DNA from: Bacillota bacterium
Lineage (GTDB): Bacteria; Bacillota; Clostridia; Tissierellales; Peptoniphilaceae
Direction: 5' to 3'
DNA length: 64,000 bases
NCBI GenBank assembly: GCA_028724185.1
Contig: JAQYDN010000017.1
Location: 1 to 64,000, forward strand
Positions 16,956 through 25,664 of the stretch are shown piece by piece. Each line of letters starts with the position of its first letter. Position 1 is the stretch's first letter. The notes under the pieces were generated by a model, which saw only the letters and a list, made by a program, of their open reading frames with translations, searched no databases and was not told the DNA's origin. The position numbers and the translations under genes are program-made.

Positions 16956-18140
16956 ATGCCTAAATTTGCAAAAAGAATGGACAATCTGAAAGCTTCCGAA
17001 ATTCGCGAACTTTTAGCTTTAACTGCCGACCCCAGTATTATCTCTTTCGCCGGCGGACTTCCCGCAGCAGAACTTTTCCCCATCGACAAGTGGATCGAAG
17101 CATCCGATAAAGTCATGAAGGAAAACGGCGCCGCTGCATTACAATACGGCCCCACCGACGGTGTTTTACGCTTAAGAGAACACTGTGTTACCCGCATGGA
17201 AAAAGTCGGCTGCAAAAACGTTAAACCCGAAGATATCCAAATTCTTTCCGGTTCCCAACAAGGTCTCGACTTCGTCCCCAGAGTTTTAATCGATCCGGGC
17301 GATTACATTATCGTCGAAAGCCCCACATACTTAGGCGCTTTGAACGCATTCAAAGCTTATGAACCGAACTTCGCTCCGGTTAAACTCGACGACGACGGCA
17401 TGATCCTCGAAGACTTGGAAGCTCAATTAAAGGCACACAAAAACACCAAGTTCATCTACGTCATTTCCGACTTCCAAAACCCCTCCGGCAAGACCTGGAC
17501 GATGGAAAGAAGAAAAGGCTTAATCGAACTCGCCAACAAATACGACGTCATGATTCTCGAAGACAACCCCTACGGCGAATTACGTTTCGAAGGCGAAATT
17601 CAACCGTCCCTTCGCAGCTTGGACACCGAAGATCGCGTCATCTTCATGGGTACGTTCTCCAAAATCTTCAGCCCCGGTATTCGCGTCGGTTGGTTCAACG
17701 CAGCACCGGAAGTTTTGAACAAATTCAACATGGTTAAACAAGGTGCCGACCTTCAAACATCCACGACCACCCAAATGACCTTGGCTCAATTCTTGGATGA
17801 CAACGACCTCGAAGCACACATCAAGACGATCAGCGAAGTTTACGGCAAACGTAAAAACGTCATGGTCGACGCCATGAAGAAATACTTCCCCGAAGAAGTT
17901 ACCTTCACCAACCCCGAAGGTGGTCTGTTCCTCTGGGTTACCTTGCCCGAGCACATCAACGCTCGCGAAGTCGCCACGAAAGCTATCGACAAGAAAGTTG
18001 CTTTCGTACCCGGCGGCGCATTCTACGCAGAAAATCCCGAAGAAAACCACTTCCGCTTAAACTACAGCTGCATGCCCGAAGACAAGATCGAAGAAGGCAT
18101 CAAGCGCTTAGGAGAAGTATTAAAAGACGCGCTCAAATAA
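16956..18140 (+). CDS. PLP-dependent aminotransferase, fold type I (AraT/LysN-like)
   Basis: A 394-residue class I/II aminotransferase of the group that includes aromatic-amino-acid and 2-aminoadipate transaminases and the catalytic half of MocR regulators, but with no DNA-binding domain. The PLP-binding Lys lies in GTFSKIFSPGIRVGW, and the YVISDFQNPSG and DNPYGELRF motifs are present. The start is the ATG at 16956 with AAGGAG 6 bases upstream. Codons are more AT-ending than in neighbours, like the Stickland genes at 24-35 kb, and the promoter is near consensus, so it is probably highly expressed. It may feed 2-oxo acids to that pathway (inference). Confidence 0.9.
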   Translation: MPKFAKRMDNLKASEIRELLALTADPSIISFAGGLPAAELFPIDKWIEASDKVMKENGAAALQYGPTDGVLRLREHCVTRMEKVGCKNVKPEDIQILSGSQQGLDFVPRVLIDPGDYIIVESPTYLGALNAFKAYEPNFAPVKLDDDGMILEDLEAQLKAHKNTKFIYVISDFQNPSGKTWTMERRKGLIELANKYDVMILEDNPYGELRFEGEIQPSLRSLDTEDRVIFMGTFSKIFSPGIRVGWFNAAPEVLNKFNMVKQGADLQTSTTTQMTLAQFLDDNDLEAHIKTISEVYGKRKNVMVDAMKKYFPEEVTFTNPEGGLFLWVTLPEHINAREVATKAIDKKVAFVPGGAFYAENPEENHFRLNYSCMPEDKIEEGIKRLGEVLKDALK

Positions 18141-18168
18141 CGCGTACACACCTTCACGTCAAAAGAAA

Positions 18169-18205
18169 AAATAAACCCGCGATTTTACCGCGGGTTTATT
18201 TTTTT
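18169..18205 (+). terminator. Terminator of the aminotransferase gene
   Basis: Stem AAATAAACCCGCG with CGCGGGTTTATTT around a 7-base loop, then a T-run. Confidence 0.9.
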
Positions 18206-18361
18206 GCCCATCCTACCCGTCCCGGGGATGGAACCTCTTAAAGGCAGGGGACGGCATCCGCGTCTTTAAATCATTCTTAAAAAAGGGTATGATTAAAAAG
18301 ACGTGAAGGATGGCAGGGGCCGTTTTCCTTCCGTCTACCGCTCTTCAAAGGAGGAAGGTCA

Positions 18362-19873
18362 TTGCATTCAAAAAATCCCTTGCAATCCCTCGGGATCGTG
18401 TTCGTTCTCCTCGTCGTCTCGACGGGAATCGGTTACCTCTTTCGCTCCCTCGGCGTCGACGAAATCAACGTTGTCATCTTATATATCCTCGTGGTGCTGC
18501 TCGTAGCATGGTCCACCGAAGCTGTCATTTACGGCTTTCTCGCGGCCATTCTATCCCTCGCCGCGTTTAACTGGTTCTTCACCGAACCCTACTTTACGCT
18601 CAAAGTCGACGACCCGACCTACCTCATCACTTTTATCACGATGACCTTGACGACGCTCATCACGACGACGCTTACGGCGAATGTCAAAAAGGCTAACGAA
18701 GCATCTAAAGAGCGGGAGGCGGAGGCAAAGGCGCTCTACGAGATGACCACCCGCCTGACCGATGCGAAGACGATCGAAGAGATCGGAGGCATCGCGGCAA
18801 AAACGGTCCATACGCTTTTAGGCGCACGCGTCGCTTGGATCCCCTTCGACGACAAGGCCTTACCCGCCAGGACATTTCTTCAAGTCAAGGAAAACGGCGA
18901 GGTGATTTACAGGGAACTACGCGATCGGAAGGCGTTCGCCCGGCAACTAAGGCAGATCAATACACCGCTTCTCACATGGGAGGGATGTTGTCACTTCCCC
19001 GTCGCCTCCGACGATGCGCTGTTTGCGGTCATTCGCATCGACGAAGAGACGGCGATGCGAATGACGCCTCTTCAGCGCCGAATGTTTCACGCCATGATCG
19101 AAAATTCCACCCTCGCCCTCGAGCACTTCGTCAGCATTCGCGACAAGATCGAAAGTCGGGAGGAGACCGAACGGGAGCGCTACCGCGCGAATCTCTTGCG
19201 TTCCATCTCCCACGATCTGCGCACGCCGCTTTCCGCCATCATGGGAACGAGCGAAGTGATTATGAGTATGTCCGAGCGCGACGACGCCCGCTACAAGCTC
19301 TCGGAGGACATCTACGAAGACGCCCAGTGGCTGTTTTCACTGGTCGAAAATATCCTGAATCTTACCAAGCTTCAAGACGGCGTGATCGCCCTCGACAAAA
19401 AACTCGAAGACGTCTACGACGTCATCGGCGTCTCCCTCTCCGTGATCGAGAAGCGCATGCCCGATCGGACGATCGAGGTTTCGGTTCCCGACGAGTTGCT
19501 CCTCGTCCCGATGGACGAATCCCTCATCAGCCAAGTTCTCGTGAATTTGTTGGATAATGCCATCAAGCACACAGATCCGGACAAAGACATTCTCCTTTGC
19601 GTCAATCGATCCGACGACGGTCGCTTCGTCGAATTTCACGTTTTGGATCGCGGCGTCGGCATCCCCGAGGAGAACTTGGAAAAAATCTTTCAAATGTTTT
19701 TTACCACGCGCAAAGAGTCCGCCGGTTATAAAAAAGGCATCGGCATCGGACTCGCCATCTGCAAGACCATTATCGAAGCCCACGGCGGCGTCATCTATGC
19801 ACAAAATCGGCTGGGCGGCGGAAGTGCCTTGACGTTTACTCTTCCCTTGGAGGTGTCGCATGAACAATCCTAA
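18362..19873 (+). CDS. KdpD-like sensor histidine kinase without the KdpD N-terminal domain
   Basis: A 503-residue kinase. Residues 8-105 form the closely packed four-helix DUF4118 membrane domain of KdpD. A GAF-like region follows (about 120-255). The phospho-acceptor is His284 in ISHDLRTPLSA, and the ATPase domain has NLLDNAIKHT, DRGVGIPEENL and GIGIGLAICK. The roughly 370-residue N-terminal KdpD/USP part of the E. coli protein is absent. The start is a TTG at 18362 with AAAGGAGG 7 bases upstream. It overlaps the regulator gene by 14 bases. No kdpFABC is present nearby; a Trk system follows instead, so potassium or turgor sensing for Trk is inferred. Confidence 0.9.
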   Translation: MHSKNPLQSLGIVFVLLVVSTGIGYLFRSLGVDEINVVILYILVVLLVAWSTEAVIYGFLAAILSLAAFNWFFTEPYFTLKVDDPTYLITFITMTLTTLITTTLTANVKKANEASKEREAEAKALYEMTTRLTDAKTIEEIGGIAAKTVHTLLGARVAWIPFDDKALPARTFLQVKENGEVIYRELRDRKAFARQLRQINTPLLTWEGCCHFPVASDDALFAVIRIDEETAMRMTPLQRRMFHAMIENSTLALEHFVSIRDKIESREETERERYRANLLRSISHDLRTPLSAIMGTSEVIMSMSERDDARYKLSEDIYEDAQWLFSLVENILNLTKLQDGVIALDKKLEDVYDVIGVSLSVIEKRMPDRTIEVSVPDELLLVPMDESLISQVLVNLLDNAIKHTDPDKDILLCVNRSDDGRFVEFHVLDRGVGIPEENLEKIFQMFFTTRKESAGYKKGIGIGLAICKTIIEAHGGVIYAQNRLGGGSALTFTLPLEVSHEQS

Positions 19874-20555
19874 AACCATCTTAGTCGTCGAAGACGACCG
19901 ACAAATACGTCACTTTATCGTCTATATCTTGGAAGCCGAGGGCTTTCAATGCCTAAGCGCGGACGACGCCCAAACGGCGATGATGTTCCTCGTCTCGGAA
20001 AACGTGGACTTGCTCCTCCTCGACTTGGGGCTCCCCGATTTTGACGGGATGGACGTCATTGATAAACTCAGGGAATGGTCGAACATCCCCATCATCGTCG
20101 TCTCGGCGCGGGATCAGGACAGGGAAAAGGCGGAGGCGCTGGATCGCGGCGCCGACGATTACCTCACCAAGCCCTTTTCGAAGACCGAACTTCTCGCACG
20201 CATTCGCGTCGCACTGCGCCACGTCGAGCTCTTCGAGGCGACTACGCGCGATCCCGTCCTATCCGTCGGAGACCTCAGCATCGACCTCGATAAACAACAG
20301 GTGTTTTTAAAGGGCGCGCCCATCCACCTCACCCAAAAGGAATACAGCCTCCTCTCCTTCCTCTTTAAGAACATGGGCAAGGTGCTTACGACTCAAGCGA
20401 TCCTGCGCGAGATTTACGGCGTCGGATACGGCACCGATACCCGGGCCCTGCGCACATTGATGGCGGGATTGAGGCGCAAAATCGAGACGACGCCCGCCAA
20501 ACCGCGCTACATCAAGACCGAAATCGGCGTGGGGTATCGCCTGGCGGATCAATAG
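19860..20555 (+). CDS. KdpE-like OmpR-family response regulator
   Basis: A 231-residue regulator: receiver domain (residues 1-120) with the acceptor Asp55 in LLLLDLGLPDFDG, the Lys in TKPFSKTELLARI, and a winged-helix DNA-binding domain (about 130-231) ending RYIKTEIGVGYRL. It is the partner of the kinase it overlaps. The start has GGAGGTG in front. Its likely target is the array of CTCACA repeats before the trk operon, 70-110 bases after its stop. Confidence 0.92.
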   Translation: MNNPKTILVVEDDRQIRHFIVYILEAEGFQCLSADDAQTAMMFLVSENVDLLLLDLGLPDFDGMDVIDKLREWSNIPIIVVSARDQDREKAEALDRGADDYLTKPFSKTELLARIRVALRHVELFEATTRDPVLSVGDLSIDLDKQQVFLKGAPIHLTQKEYSLLSFLFKNMGKVLTTQAILREIYGVGYGTDTRALRTLMAGLRRKIETTPAKPRYIKTEIGVGYRLADQ

Positions 20556-20576
20556 ATACCTTGACTCAATACACCG

Positions 20577-20607
20577 AAAAGAGCGGACCGTGCCTCCGCT
20601 CTTTTTT
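20577..20607 (+). terminator. Terminator of the two-component operon
   Basis: Stem AAAAGAGCGGA with TCCGCTCTTTT around CCGTGCC, then T-rich. Confidence 0.85.
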
Positions 20608-20621
20608 ATGTGCTCTTTTTT

Positions 20622-20685
20622 CTCACATCAGCCTCACACGAATAGAATTTTCCTCACACCGCACTCACACCGAAGGCCCTATACT
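20622..20685 (+). promoter_or_regulatory. Activator-type promoter of the trk operon with CTCACA direct repeats
   Basis: Four copies of CTCACA start at 20622, 20633, 20653 and 20664: two pairs, 11 bp within a pair, 31 bp between pairs. The -10 TATACT is at 20680-20685. The place where a -35 should be (about 20657-20662) has no consensus and is covered by the second pair. Tandem 10-11 bp repeats over the -35 are the usual layout for OmpR-family activators. Confidence 0.65.
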
Positions 20686-20709
20686 TAAAGTATCAAAGGA
20701 GGAATGATG

Positions 20710-21540
20710 ATGAAAACAACATGTCGACACGTCCGTCGTATGCGCGCCCTCTGCTTTAATGTCAGAGAGCTCGTCCATCGCGACCATTATGACGACGGCA
20801 TGGCGCTCATCCGCGACGCCATGAAAGAAGATCCGAATTCCCCCGAGCCTCATAACTTACTCGGTATTATTCTCGAAAAAAGCGGCGATCACGCCGGCGC
20901 CATGAAACACTTTCGCGCCGCCTACGCCCTCGACCCGTCCTATAAACCCGCCTCTCATAACTTAAAGACATGCGGCGAATTTTTCTCGAGCGGCTCCTTC
21001 GCCTACGACGACGGCGACCTGGAAGAAACAGGCGAGGGCTACACGCCCCGCCATCTCTATCCGAGAGATCCGTCCCCCGAGAAGGAGGCGCGCGAGGTCG
21101 AGCCGACGCGCAAAAGCGACGATTACACGATCATCATCGGCTGCGGCCGTTTGGGATCAAATCTCGCTCAGTCGCTGTCCGATCAAAATAAAAAAGTCGT
21201 GATCCTGGACCAATCGAAGTCTTCTTTCGACAAACTCTCCCCCAATTTCGGCGGTCTCACCGTCGTCGCAAACGGCACGGACTTGGACAAATTGGCGGAA
21301 ATCCACATGGAAGAAGCGTCGGCCGTGGTCGTGGTGACCGACAGCGACAATACCAACATCATGATCGCCCAAATTGCGCGCGATCTCTTTCACGTCGAAC
21401 GCGTCCTCGCCCGCTTGTACGACCCCGAACGGGAGATGGTCTACAAAAACCTCTTTATCAAGACGATCTGCCCGTCGTCTCTTTCCGCCATGGAAATTGA
21501 ACATTATCTTTATCATGAATCGAAAGGGGGATACCGATGA
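20710..21540 (+). CDS. TrkA-type NAD-binding regulator with an N-terminal TPR-like region
   Basis: A 276-residue protein with two parts. Residues about 15-90 resemble tetratricopeptide repeats (PNSPEPHNLLGIILEKSGDH, then AMKHFRAAYALDPSYKPA). Residues about 138-276 are a TrkA-N/RCK domain with an intact dinucleotide motif GCGRLGSN. There is no TrkA-C domain. Three consecutive ATGs occur at 20704-20712; the third, 7 bases after AGGAGG, has the best spacing. It overlaps the next trkA gene by 4 bases. It should gate TrkH in response to NAD(H) or nucleotide; the TPR-like part may bind another protein. Confidence 0.82.
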   Translation: MKTTCRHVRRMRALCFNVRELVHRDHYDDGMALIRDAMKEDPNSPEPHNLLGIILEKSGDHAGAMKHFRAAYALDPSYKPASHNLKTCGEFFSSGSFAYDDGDLEETGEGYTPRHLYPRDPSPEKEAREVEPTRKSDDYTIIIGCGRLGSNLAQSLSDQNKKVVILDQSKSSFDKLSPNFGGLTVVANGTDLDKLAEIHMEEASAVVVVTDSDNTNIMIAQIARDLFHVERVLARLYDPEREMVYKNLFIKTICPSSLSAMEIEHYLYHESKGGYR

Positions 21541-22214
21541 AAAAAGCAAAACACATCCTGCTTATCGGAGGAAAAAACAAGGCAAAGTCTTTGGCGCTCT
21601 CTTTGCGGGAGAAGGGCTATCGCATCACCATCATTAACAAAAATAAAGAAGACGCCCTCGAACTTTCCAAACTCAAGGGCGTGACCGTCGTCCACGGCGA
21701 CGGCACAAAACACTATCTCTTGGAAGATGCCGGCGCCGACGATTGCGACATCTGCATCGCCCTCACGTCGAAGGACGAGGATAATCTCGTCGCCTGCCAA
21801 CTCTGTAAGCGTCAGTTTAACGTCGAGAAGACGGTATCCATCGTCACGGACCCCAAAAAGATCGACTTCTTTTACCAAATGGGCGTCGACAGCGTCGTTT
21901 GCGTCGTCTCAACCGTTACCTCGATCATCGAACACAAGGCCTTTCTCGATAAATTCGCCCATGCCGTACCTTTAGCCGAAGGGCAGGTACAAGTGCTCGA
22001 AGTCCAAATTGACGCCGCCTCTCCGGCAAACGGCAAAAAGCTTTGGGAGATCGAATGGCCGAAGGGATCCATCGTCGGCTGCATCTTGAGGCGAGATAAG
22101 ACCATCGTCCCGCAGGGCGATACACTTATCCGGGCGGGCGACACCCTGGTCGTCATCGTCGGAAACGAGGAGGAACTCGAGACGGTCGAGGCACTGGCGG
22201 GGCGCGCGCAATGA
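21537..22214 (+). CDS. trkA: TrkA, potassium uptake regulator with TrkA-C domain
   Basis: A 225-residue protein: TrkA-N fold (residues 1-130) and TrkA-C domain (about 140-222). The glycine loop that normally reads GxGxxG is GGKNKA here, so NAD binding is probably lost, while the upstream paralogue keeps it. Both ends overlap neighbours by 4 bases (ATGA), so the two TrkA-type proteins and TrkH are made together. In E. coli both RCK units are in one 458-residue TrkA; here they are split. Confidence 0.9.
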   Translation: MKKAKHILLIGGKNKAKSLALSLREKGYRITIINKNKEDALELSKLKGVTVVHGDGTKHYLLEDAGADDCDICIALTSKDEDNLVACQLCKRQFNVEKTVSIVTDPKKIDFFYQMGVDSVVCVVSTVTSIIEHKAFLDKFAHAVPLAEGQVQVLEVQIDAASPANGKKLWEIEWPKGSIVGCILRRDKTIVPQGDTLIRAGDTLVVIVGNEEELETVEALAGRAQ

Positions 22215-23680
22215 AGAACTTTTCCATTGAGGCCCACACCGTGGGAAAACTTATGCTTTTAATCGGCCTGATCGTCCTCTTTCCGCTCATCGTCTTGACC
22301 GCATATCCGGAAGAGATGCGCTACGCCTCTTGCTTTCTCATTCCCGCTTTCCTTTCGATCGCCTCCGCCTCGATCCTCATCTTGTTTAAAAAGCACCGCG
22401 CGCCCGCCTACCTCTCGAGGCGGGACAGCGCCGGTTACTCGGGTCTGATCGTGCTCTTTACGTGGGGATGGGGCGTGGTAATCGGCGCCGCGCCTTTTTT
22501 TATTTCCGGACAGCTGAGCGCGGTCCAGTCCGTTTTCGAAGCCGTAAGCGGTTTTACCACCACGGGACTTTCGGTGATGGACGTTTCAAAAACCCCCGCT
22601 ATCTTTCTGTTTCACCGGAGTTTTATGCAGTATTGCGGCGGCCTCGGGTTCATCATGATGATGATTTTCTTCGCCGCCAATCGACATTCCACGATCCTCT
22701 ACCGCGCCGAGGGGCATCCGGATAAGATCGAGGCGACGATTCGAAAAACCGCCGCGTCGATCGTCGCCATTTACCTCGCAAGCCTCGCAGCGGGAACGAT
22801 TCTCTATCGCCTCGCGGGTATGAGCTTCTTTGACGGCATCAATCACGCCATGTGCTCACTCTCCACGGGGGGATTTTCCACAAAACTCGACAGCATCGGC
22901 GCGTTTCACAGTCTCCCCGTCGAGTTCATCACCATCGCACTCATGCTCATCGGGACGACCAATTTCGCGGCGCTGCTCCTCCTCGCGCGGGGAAACATTC
23001 GCTCGTTTTTCAAGATCAGCGAAGTGCGCTTTTTAATCCTCCTCCTCGCCGTCGCCATCCCCGTCGTCGCCTTCTCTCTTTCGAGCGAACTCGGCATGGG
23101 ACTTTCCGAAGGTTTTCGCCGGGCCTCGGTCGATCTCATCTCCGCGCTTTCCACGACCGGATACTCCACGATGAGCTATAGCCATTGGCCCGATCTCGCC
23201 GTCGCGATGCTGCTCTTACTCATGCTGATCGGCGGCGGCATCGGCTCCACCGCCGGCGGCATGAAGCTCGAGCGGATCTACCTTCTCTTTCGCTTTGTCA
23301 AAACGACGATTCGGCGCAAATTGAATACGCGCAATCACATGTTCGCCGACACCTACGTCCGGGCGCAGGGCGACGTCTCCATCGACGAGGCGCTGCGAGA
23401 GGACACGACGAGCTTTATCGCCCTCTATCTCTCGGTCTTCACCCTCGGTTCGCTCCTCCTCGTCGCATCCTCCGGCGCCTCCCTTACCGAGGCGATGTTC
23501 GAATTCGCCTCCTCCCTCGGTACGGTCGGGCTTTCCATGGGCGTCACGAGCCCCTCTGCGAGCAACTTGACGCTTTTTATCGAGATCGCGGGAATGCTCC
23601 TCGGGCGCCTCGAACTCTTTATCGTGATGATCGGCCTAAGCTTCGGCTGGAAACAGATAAGGAGGCGTCTGCGGCGCTAG
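22211..23680 (+). CDS. trkH: TrkH-family potassium channel subunit
   Basis: A 489-residue membrane protein with four repeated M1-P-M2 units. Selectivity-filter-like loops are seen at SGFTTTGLSV, LSTGGFSTK, LSTTGYSTMS and SLGTVGLSM, each with the conserved central Gly. It carries potassium inward under control of the TrkA proteins encoded upstream. The start overlaps trkA by 4 bases. Confidence 0.93.
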   Translation: MKNFSIEAHTVGKLMLLIGLIVLFPLIVLTAYPEEMRYASCFLIPAFLSIASASILILFKKHRAPAYLSRRDSAGYSGLIVLFTWGWGVVIGAAPFFISGQLSAVQSVFEAVSGFTTTGLSVMDVSKTPAIFLFHRSFMQYCGGLGFIMMMIFFAANRHSTILYRAEGHPDKIEATIRKTAASIVAIYLASLAAGTILYRLAGMSFFDGINHAMCSLSTGGFSTKLDSIGAFHSLPVEFITIALMLIGTTNFAALLLLARGNIRSFFKISEVRFLILLLAVAIPVVAFSLSSELGMGLSEGFRRASVDLISALSTTGYSTMSYSHWPDLAVAMLLLLMLIGGGIGSTAGGMKLERIYLLFRFVKTTIRRKLNTRNHMFADTYVRAQGDVSIDEALREDTTSFIALYLSVFTLGSLLLVASSGASLTEAMFEFASSLGTVGLSMGVTSPSASNLTLFIEIAGMLLGRLELFIVMIGLSFGWKQIRRRLRR

Positions 23681-23777
23681 CTTCCCTCGCGGTGCGCCTG
23701 CGCTGAACATGCAAATTTTCTACACGTTTCGTTTACATGCGAAGCGTCCTTCAGGCGTCCCATCCTCTCTTTCCATT

Positions 23778-23809
23778 AAAAAAGACCCCCCATGCGGGAG
23801 GTCTTTTTT
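23778..23809. terminator. Bidirectional terminator between trkH and etfA
   Basis: Stem AAAAAAGACC with GGTCTTTTTT and an inner CCC-ATGC-GGG, flanked by A- and T-runs; serves both converging operons. Confidence 0.9.
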
Positions 23810-23827
23810 TGATGTTTCGATTGCCGA

Positions 23828-24832
23828 TTAGAGTTGTTCGCTAAGTTCTCTTTCTTTCTTGATGAGTTCTTCGAGTTTAGGAACAATGGCATTTAAGTCG
23901 CCGACGACGCCCAAGTCCGCTACGTCGAAAATCGGAGCGTTTGCGTCTTTGTTGACGGCGATGATCAAGTCGGAATCTTCCATACCGGCCAAGTGTTGGA
24001 TAGCTCCGGAAATACCGAGTGCTAAATAAAGCTCGGGACGTACGGTCTTACCGGTTTGACCGACTTGTTGCGATTTTTCGATCCAGCCGGAGTCGACGGC
24101 CGCTCTCGAGGAGGAAATTTCCGCGTCAAGTTCTTTTGCGAGGCCTTCCAATGCGTCGAATCCTTCCGGTCCGCCGAGTCCGCGACCGCCGGAAACCAAG
24201 ACGCTGGCTTCGGTGATGTCTTTTTTAGCGTTCTCGATCTTGAGCACTTCTTTTAAGCGAACTTTGGGTTGTGCATGAGAGAATTCGAATTTTTCTTCGA
24301 TGATTTCTCCGTCTTCCTTGTCGCGCTCGATGCTGGGCATGACGCCGGGACGTACCGTCGCCATTTGGGGACGGAAGTCTTCGCAGACGATGGTTGCCAT
24401 CAAGTTACCGCCAAACGCCGGACGGGTCATGCGCAATAACTTGGATTCTTCGTCGATTTCAAGTTTCGTACAGTCTGCGGTAAGACCGGTGTGAATGCGA
24501 GCGGCCAAGTTCGGTGCCAAGTCGCGGCCGATGGAGGTTGCGCCGAAGAGGACGATTTCAGGATCATATTTGTCGATGATGCCGTAAACCATGTCGGCAT
24601 AGTCTTCGCTCAAGAATTCCTTGAGTCTTTCGTCTTCGACGACGATGACTTTGTCGGCACCGTGACGGAAGAGAATCTTTGCTTCGTCTTTGACGTCTTC
24701 GCCGATCAACATACCGACAACTTCTTGGCCGAGGTCGTCTGCGAGTTCGCGAGCCTTGCCGAGAAGTTCGACGCCTACTTTTTCGATCTTATTATCTCTT
24801 TGTTCGATAAATACATATATATCTTTACTCAT
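23828..24832 (-). CDS. etfA: Electron transfer flavoprotein subunit alpha
   Basis: A 334-residue EtfA with the FAD-binding C-terminal domain (about residues 200-330): VSGGRGLGGPEGF, ASRAAVDSGW-like segment (SSRAAVDSGWI), GQTGKTVRPELYLALGISGA and the final DANAPIFDVADLGVVGD. With EtfB and the acyl-CoA dehydrogenase it passes electrons from NADH to the enoyl-CoA. In related anaerobes (C. difficile acdB-etfBA) this complex bifurcates electrons to ferredoxin as well; that activity is inferred here. Last gene of the acdB-etfB-etfA operon. Confidence 0.95.
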   Translation of the reverse strand: MSKDIYVFIEQRDNKIEKVGVELLGKARELADDLGQEVVGMLIGEDVKDEAKILFRHGADKVIVVEDERLKEFLSEDYADMVYGIIDKYDPEIVLFGATSIGRDLAPNLAARIHTGLTADCTKLEIDEESKLLRMTRPAFGGNLMATIVCEDFRPQMATVRPGVMPSIERDKEDGEIIEEKFEFSHAQPKVRLKEVLKIENAKKDITEASVLVSGGRGLGGPEGFDALEGLAKELDAEISSSRAAVDSGWIEKSQQVGQTGKTVRPELYLALGISGAIQHLAGMEDSDLIIAVNKDANAPIFDVADLGVVGDLNAIVPKLEELIKKERELSEQL

Positions 24833-24847
24833 TTGGTTGGCCTCCCC

Positions 24848-25642
24848 TTAAATGATGTATTTTTCTTTTAATTTGGCGAGAATAGCTTGTGCGGCTTCAT
24901 CAGCGCTAAGGTCTTTGAGTACTACGCCGGCGGCCTTTCCTTGTTTCGGGAAGGACTTCTTAACGCGGGTCGGCGAACCCTTCAAGCCGATATTGGATAA
25001 GTCGAGCTTATCTTCGATATCTTTTAAGCCCCAAACGGTAATTTCTTTTTGCATCGCTTCGTAAATACCGCGAATCGTCATATAGCGCGGTTTTGCAGCT
25101 TCGGCGAGCGTCGTGATGAGAATCGGCGTCTCAGCTTCCAAGATGTGGTAACGATCTTCGAATTGACGTTTTACGGTGATGGTGTCGCCGTTTAACTCGA
25201 CGTCTTCGGCATAAGAGATCGCGGGAATACCCAAGTGTCTTGCGATTTGCGGACCGACTTGTGCCGTGTCGCCGTCGATTGCTTGACGTCCTGCGATGAC
25301 CAAATCGTAGTCAATTTGTTCGATGGCAGCCGTAATCGTGCAAGACGTTGCCCAGGTGTCGGCACCGCCGAATGCTCTGTCGCTGACGAGGATGGCTTCG
25401 TCTGCGCCCATGGCAAGTGCTTCGCGCAATGCGTATTCCGCTTGGTTCGGACCCATGGAAAGTGCGTAGACTGTGACGTTTTCGGGATCTTTGTCCTTCA
25501 TGCGAAGAGCTACTTCGAGACCGGATAAGTCGTCCGGGTTAATAATGCTCGGTACGCCTTCACGGATCAACGTATTGGTCTTAGGATCGAGACGTACCTC
25601 TGTCGTATCAGGTACTTGTTTAACACATACCACTATATTCAT
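24848..25642 (-). CDS. etfB: Electron transfer flavoprotein subunit beta
   Basis: A 264-residue EtfB: starts MNIVVCVKQVPDTTEVRLD and carries the nucleotide-binding region with AGRQAIDGDTAQVGPQIA. In bifurcating ETFs the beta subunit holds the flavin that splits electron pairs from NADH. The ATG follows AGGAGG; 22 bases separate it from acdB and 15 from etfA. Confidence 0.95.
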   Translation of the reverse strand: MNIVVCVKQVPDTTEVRLDPKTNTLIREGVPSIINPDDLSGLEVALRMKDKDPENVTVYALSMGPNQAEYALREALAMGADEAILVSDRAFGGADTWATSCTITAAIEQIDYDLVIAGRQAIDGDTAQVGPQIARHLGIPAISYAEDVELNGDTITVKRQFEDRYHILEAETPILITTLAEAAKPRYMTIRGIYEAMQKEITVWGLKDIEDKLDLSNIGLKGSPTRVKKSFPKQGKAAGVVLKDLSADEAAQAILAKLKEKYII

Positions 25643-25664
25643 AATCTACCTCCTGTATAGACTC

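Noticed and set aside
18362..23680. A kdp potassium pump operon
   Set aside because: KdpDE-like regulators are present but no kdpF, A, B or C; the transport genes are Trk.
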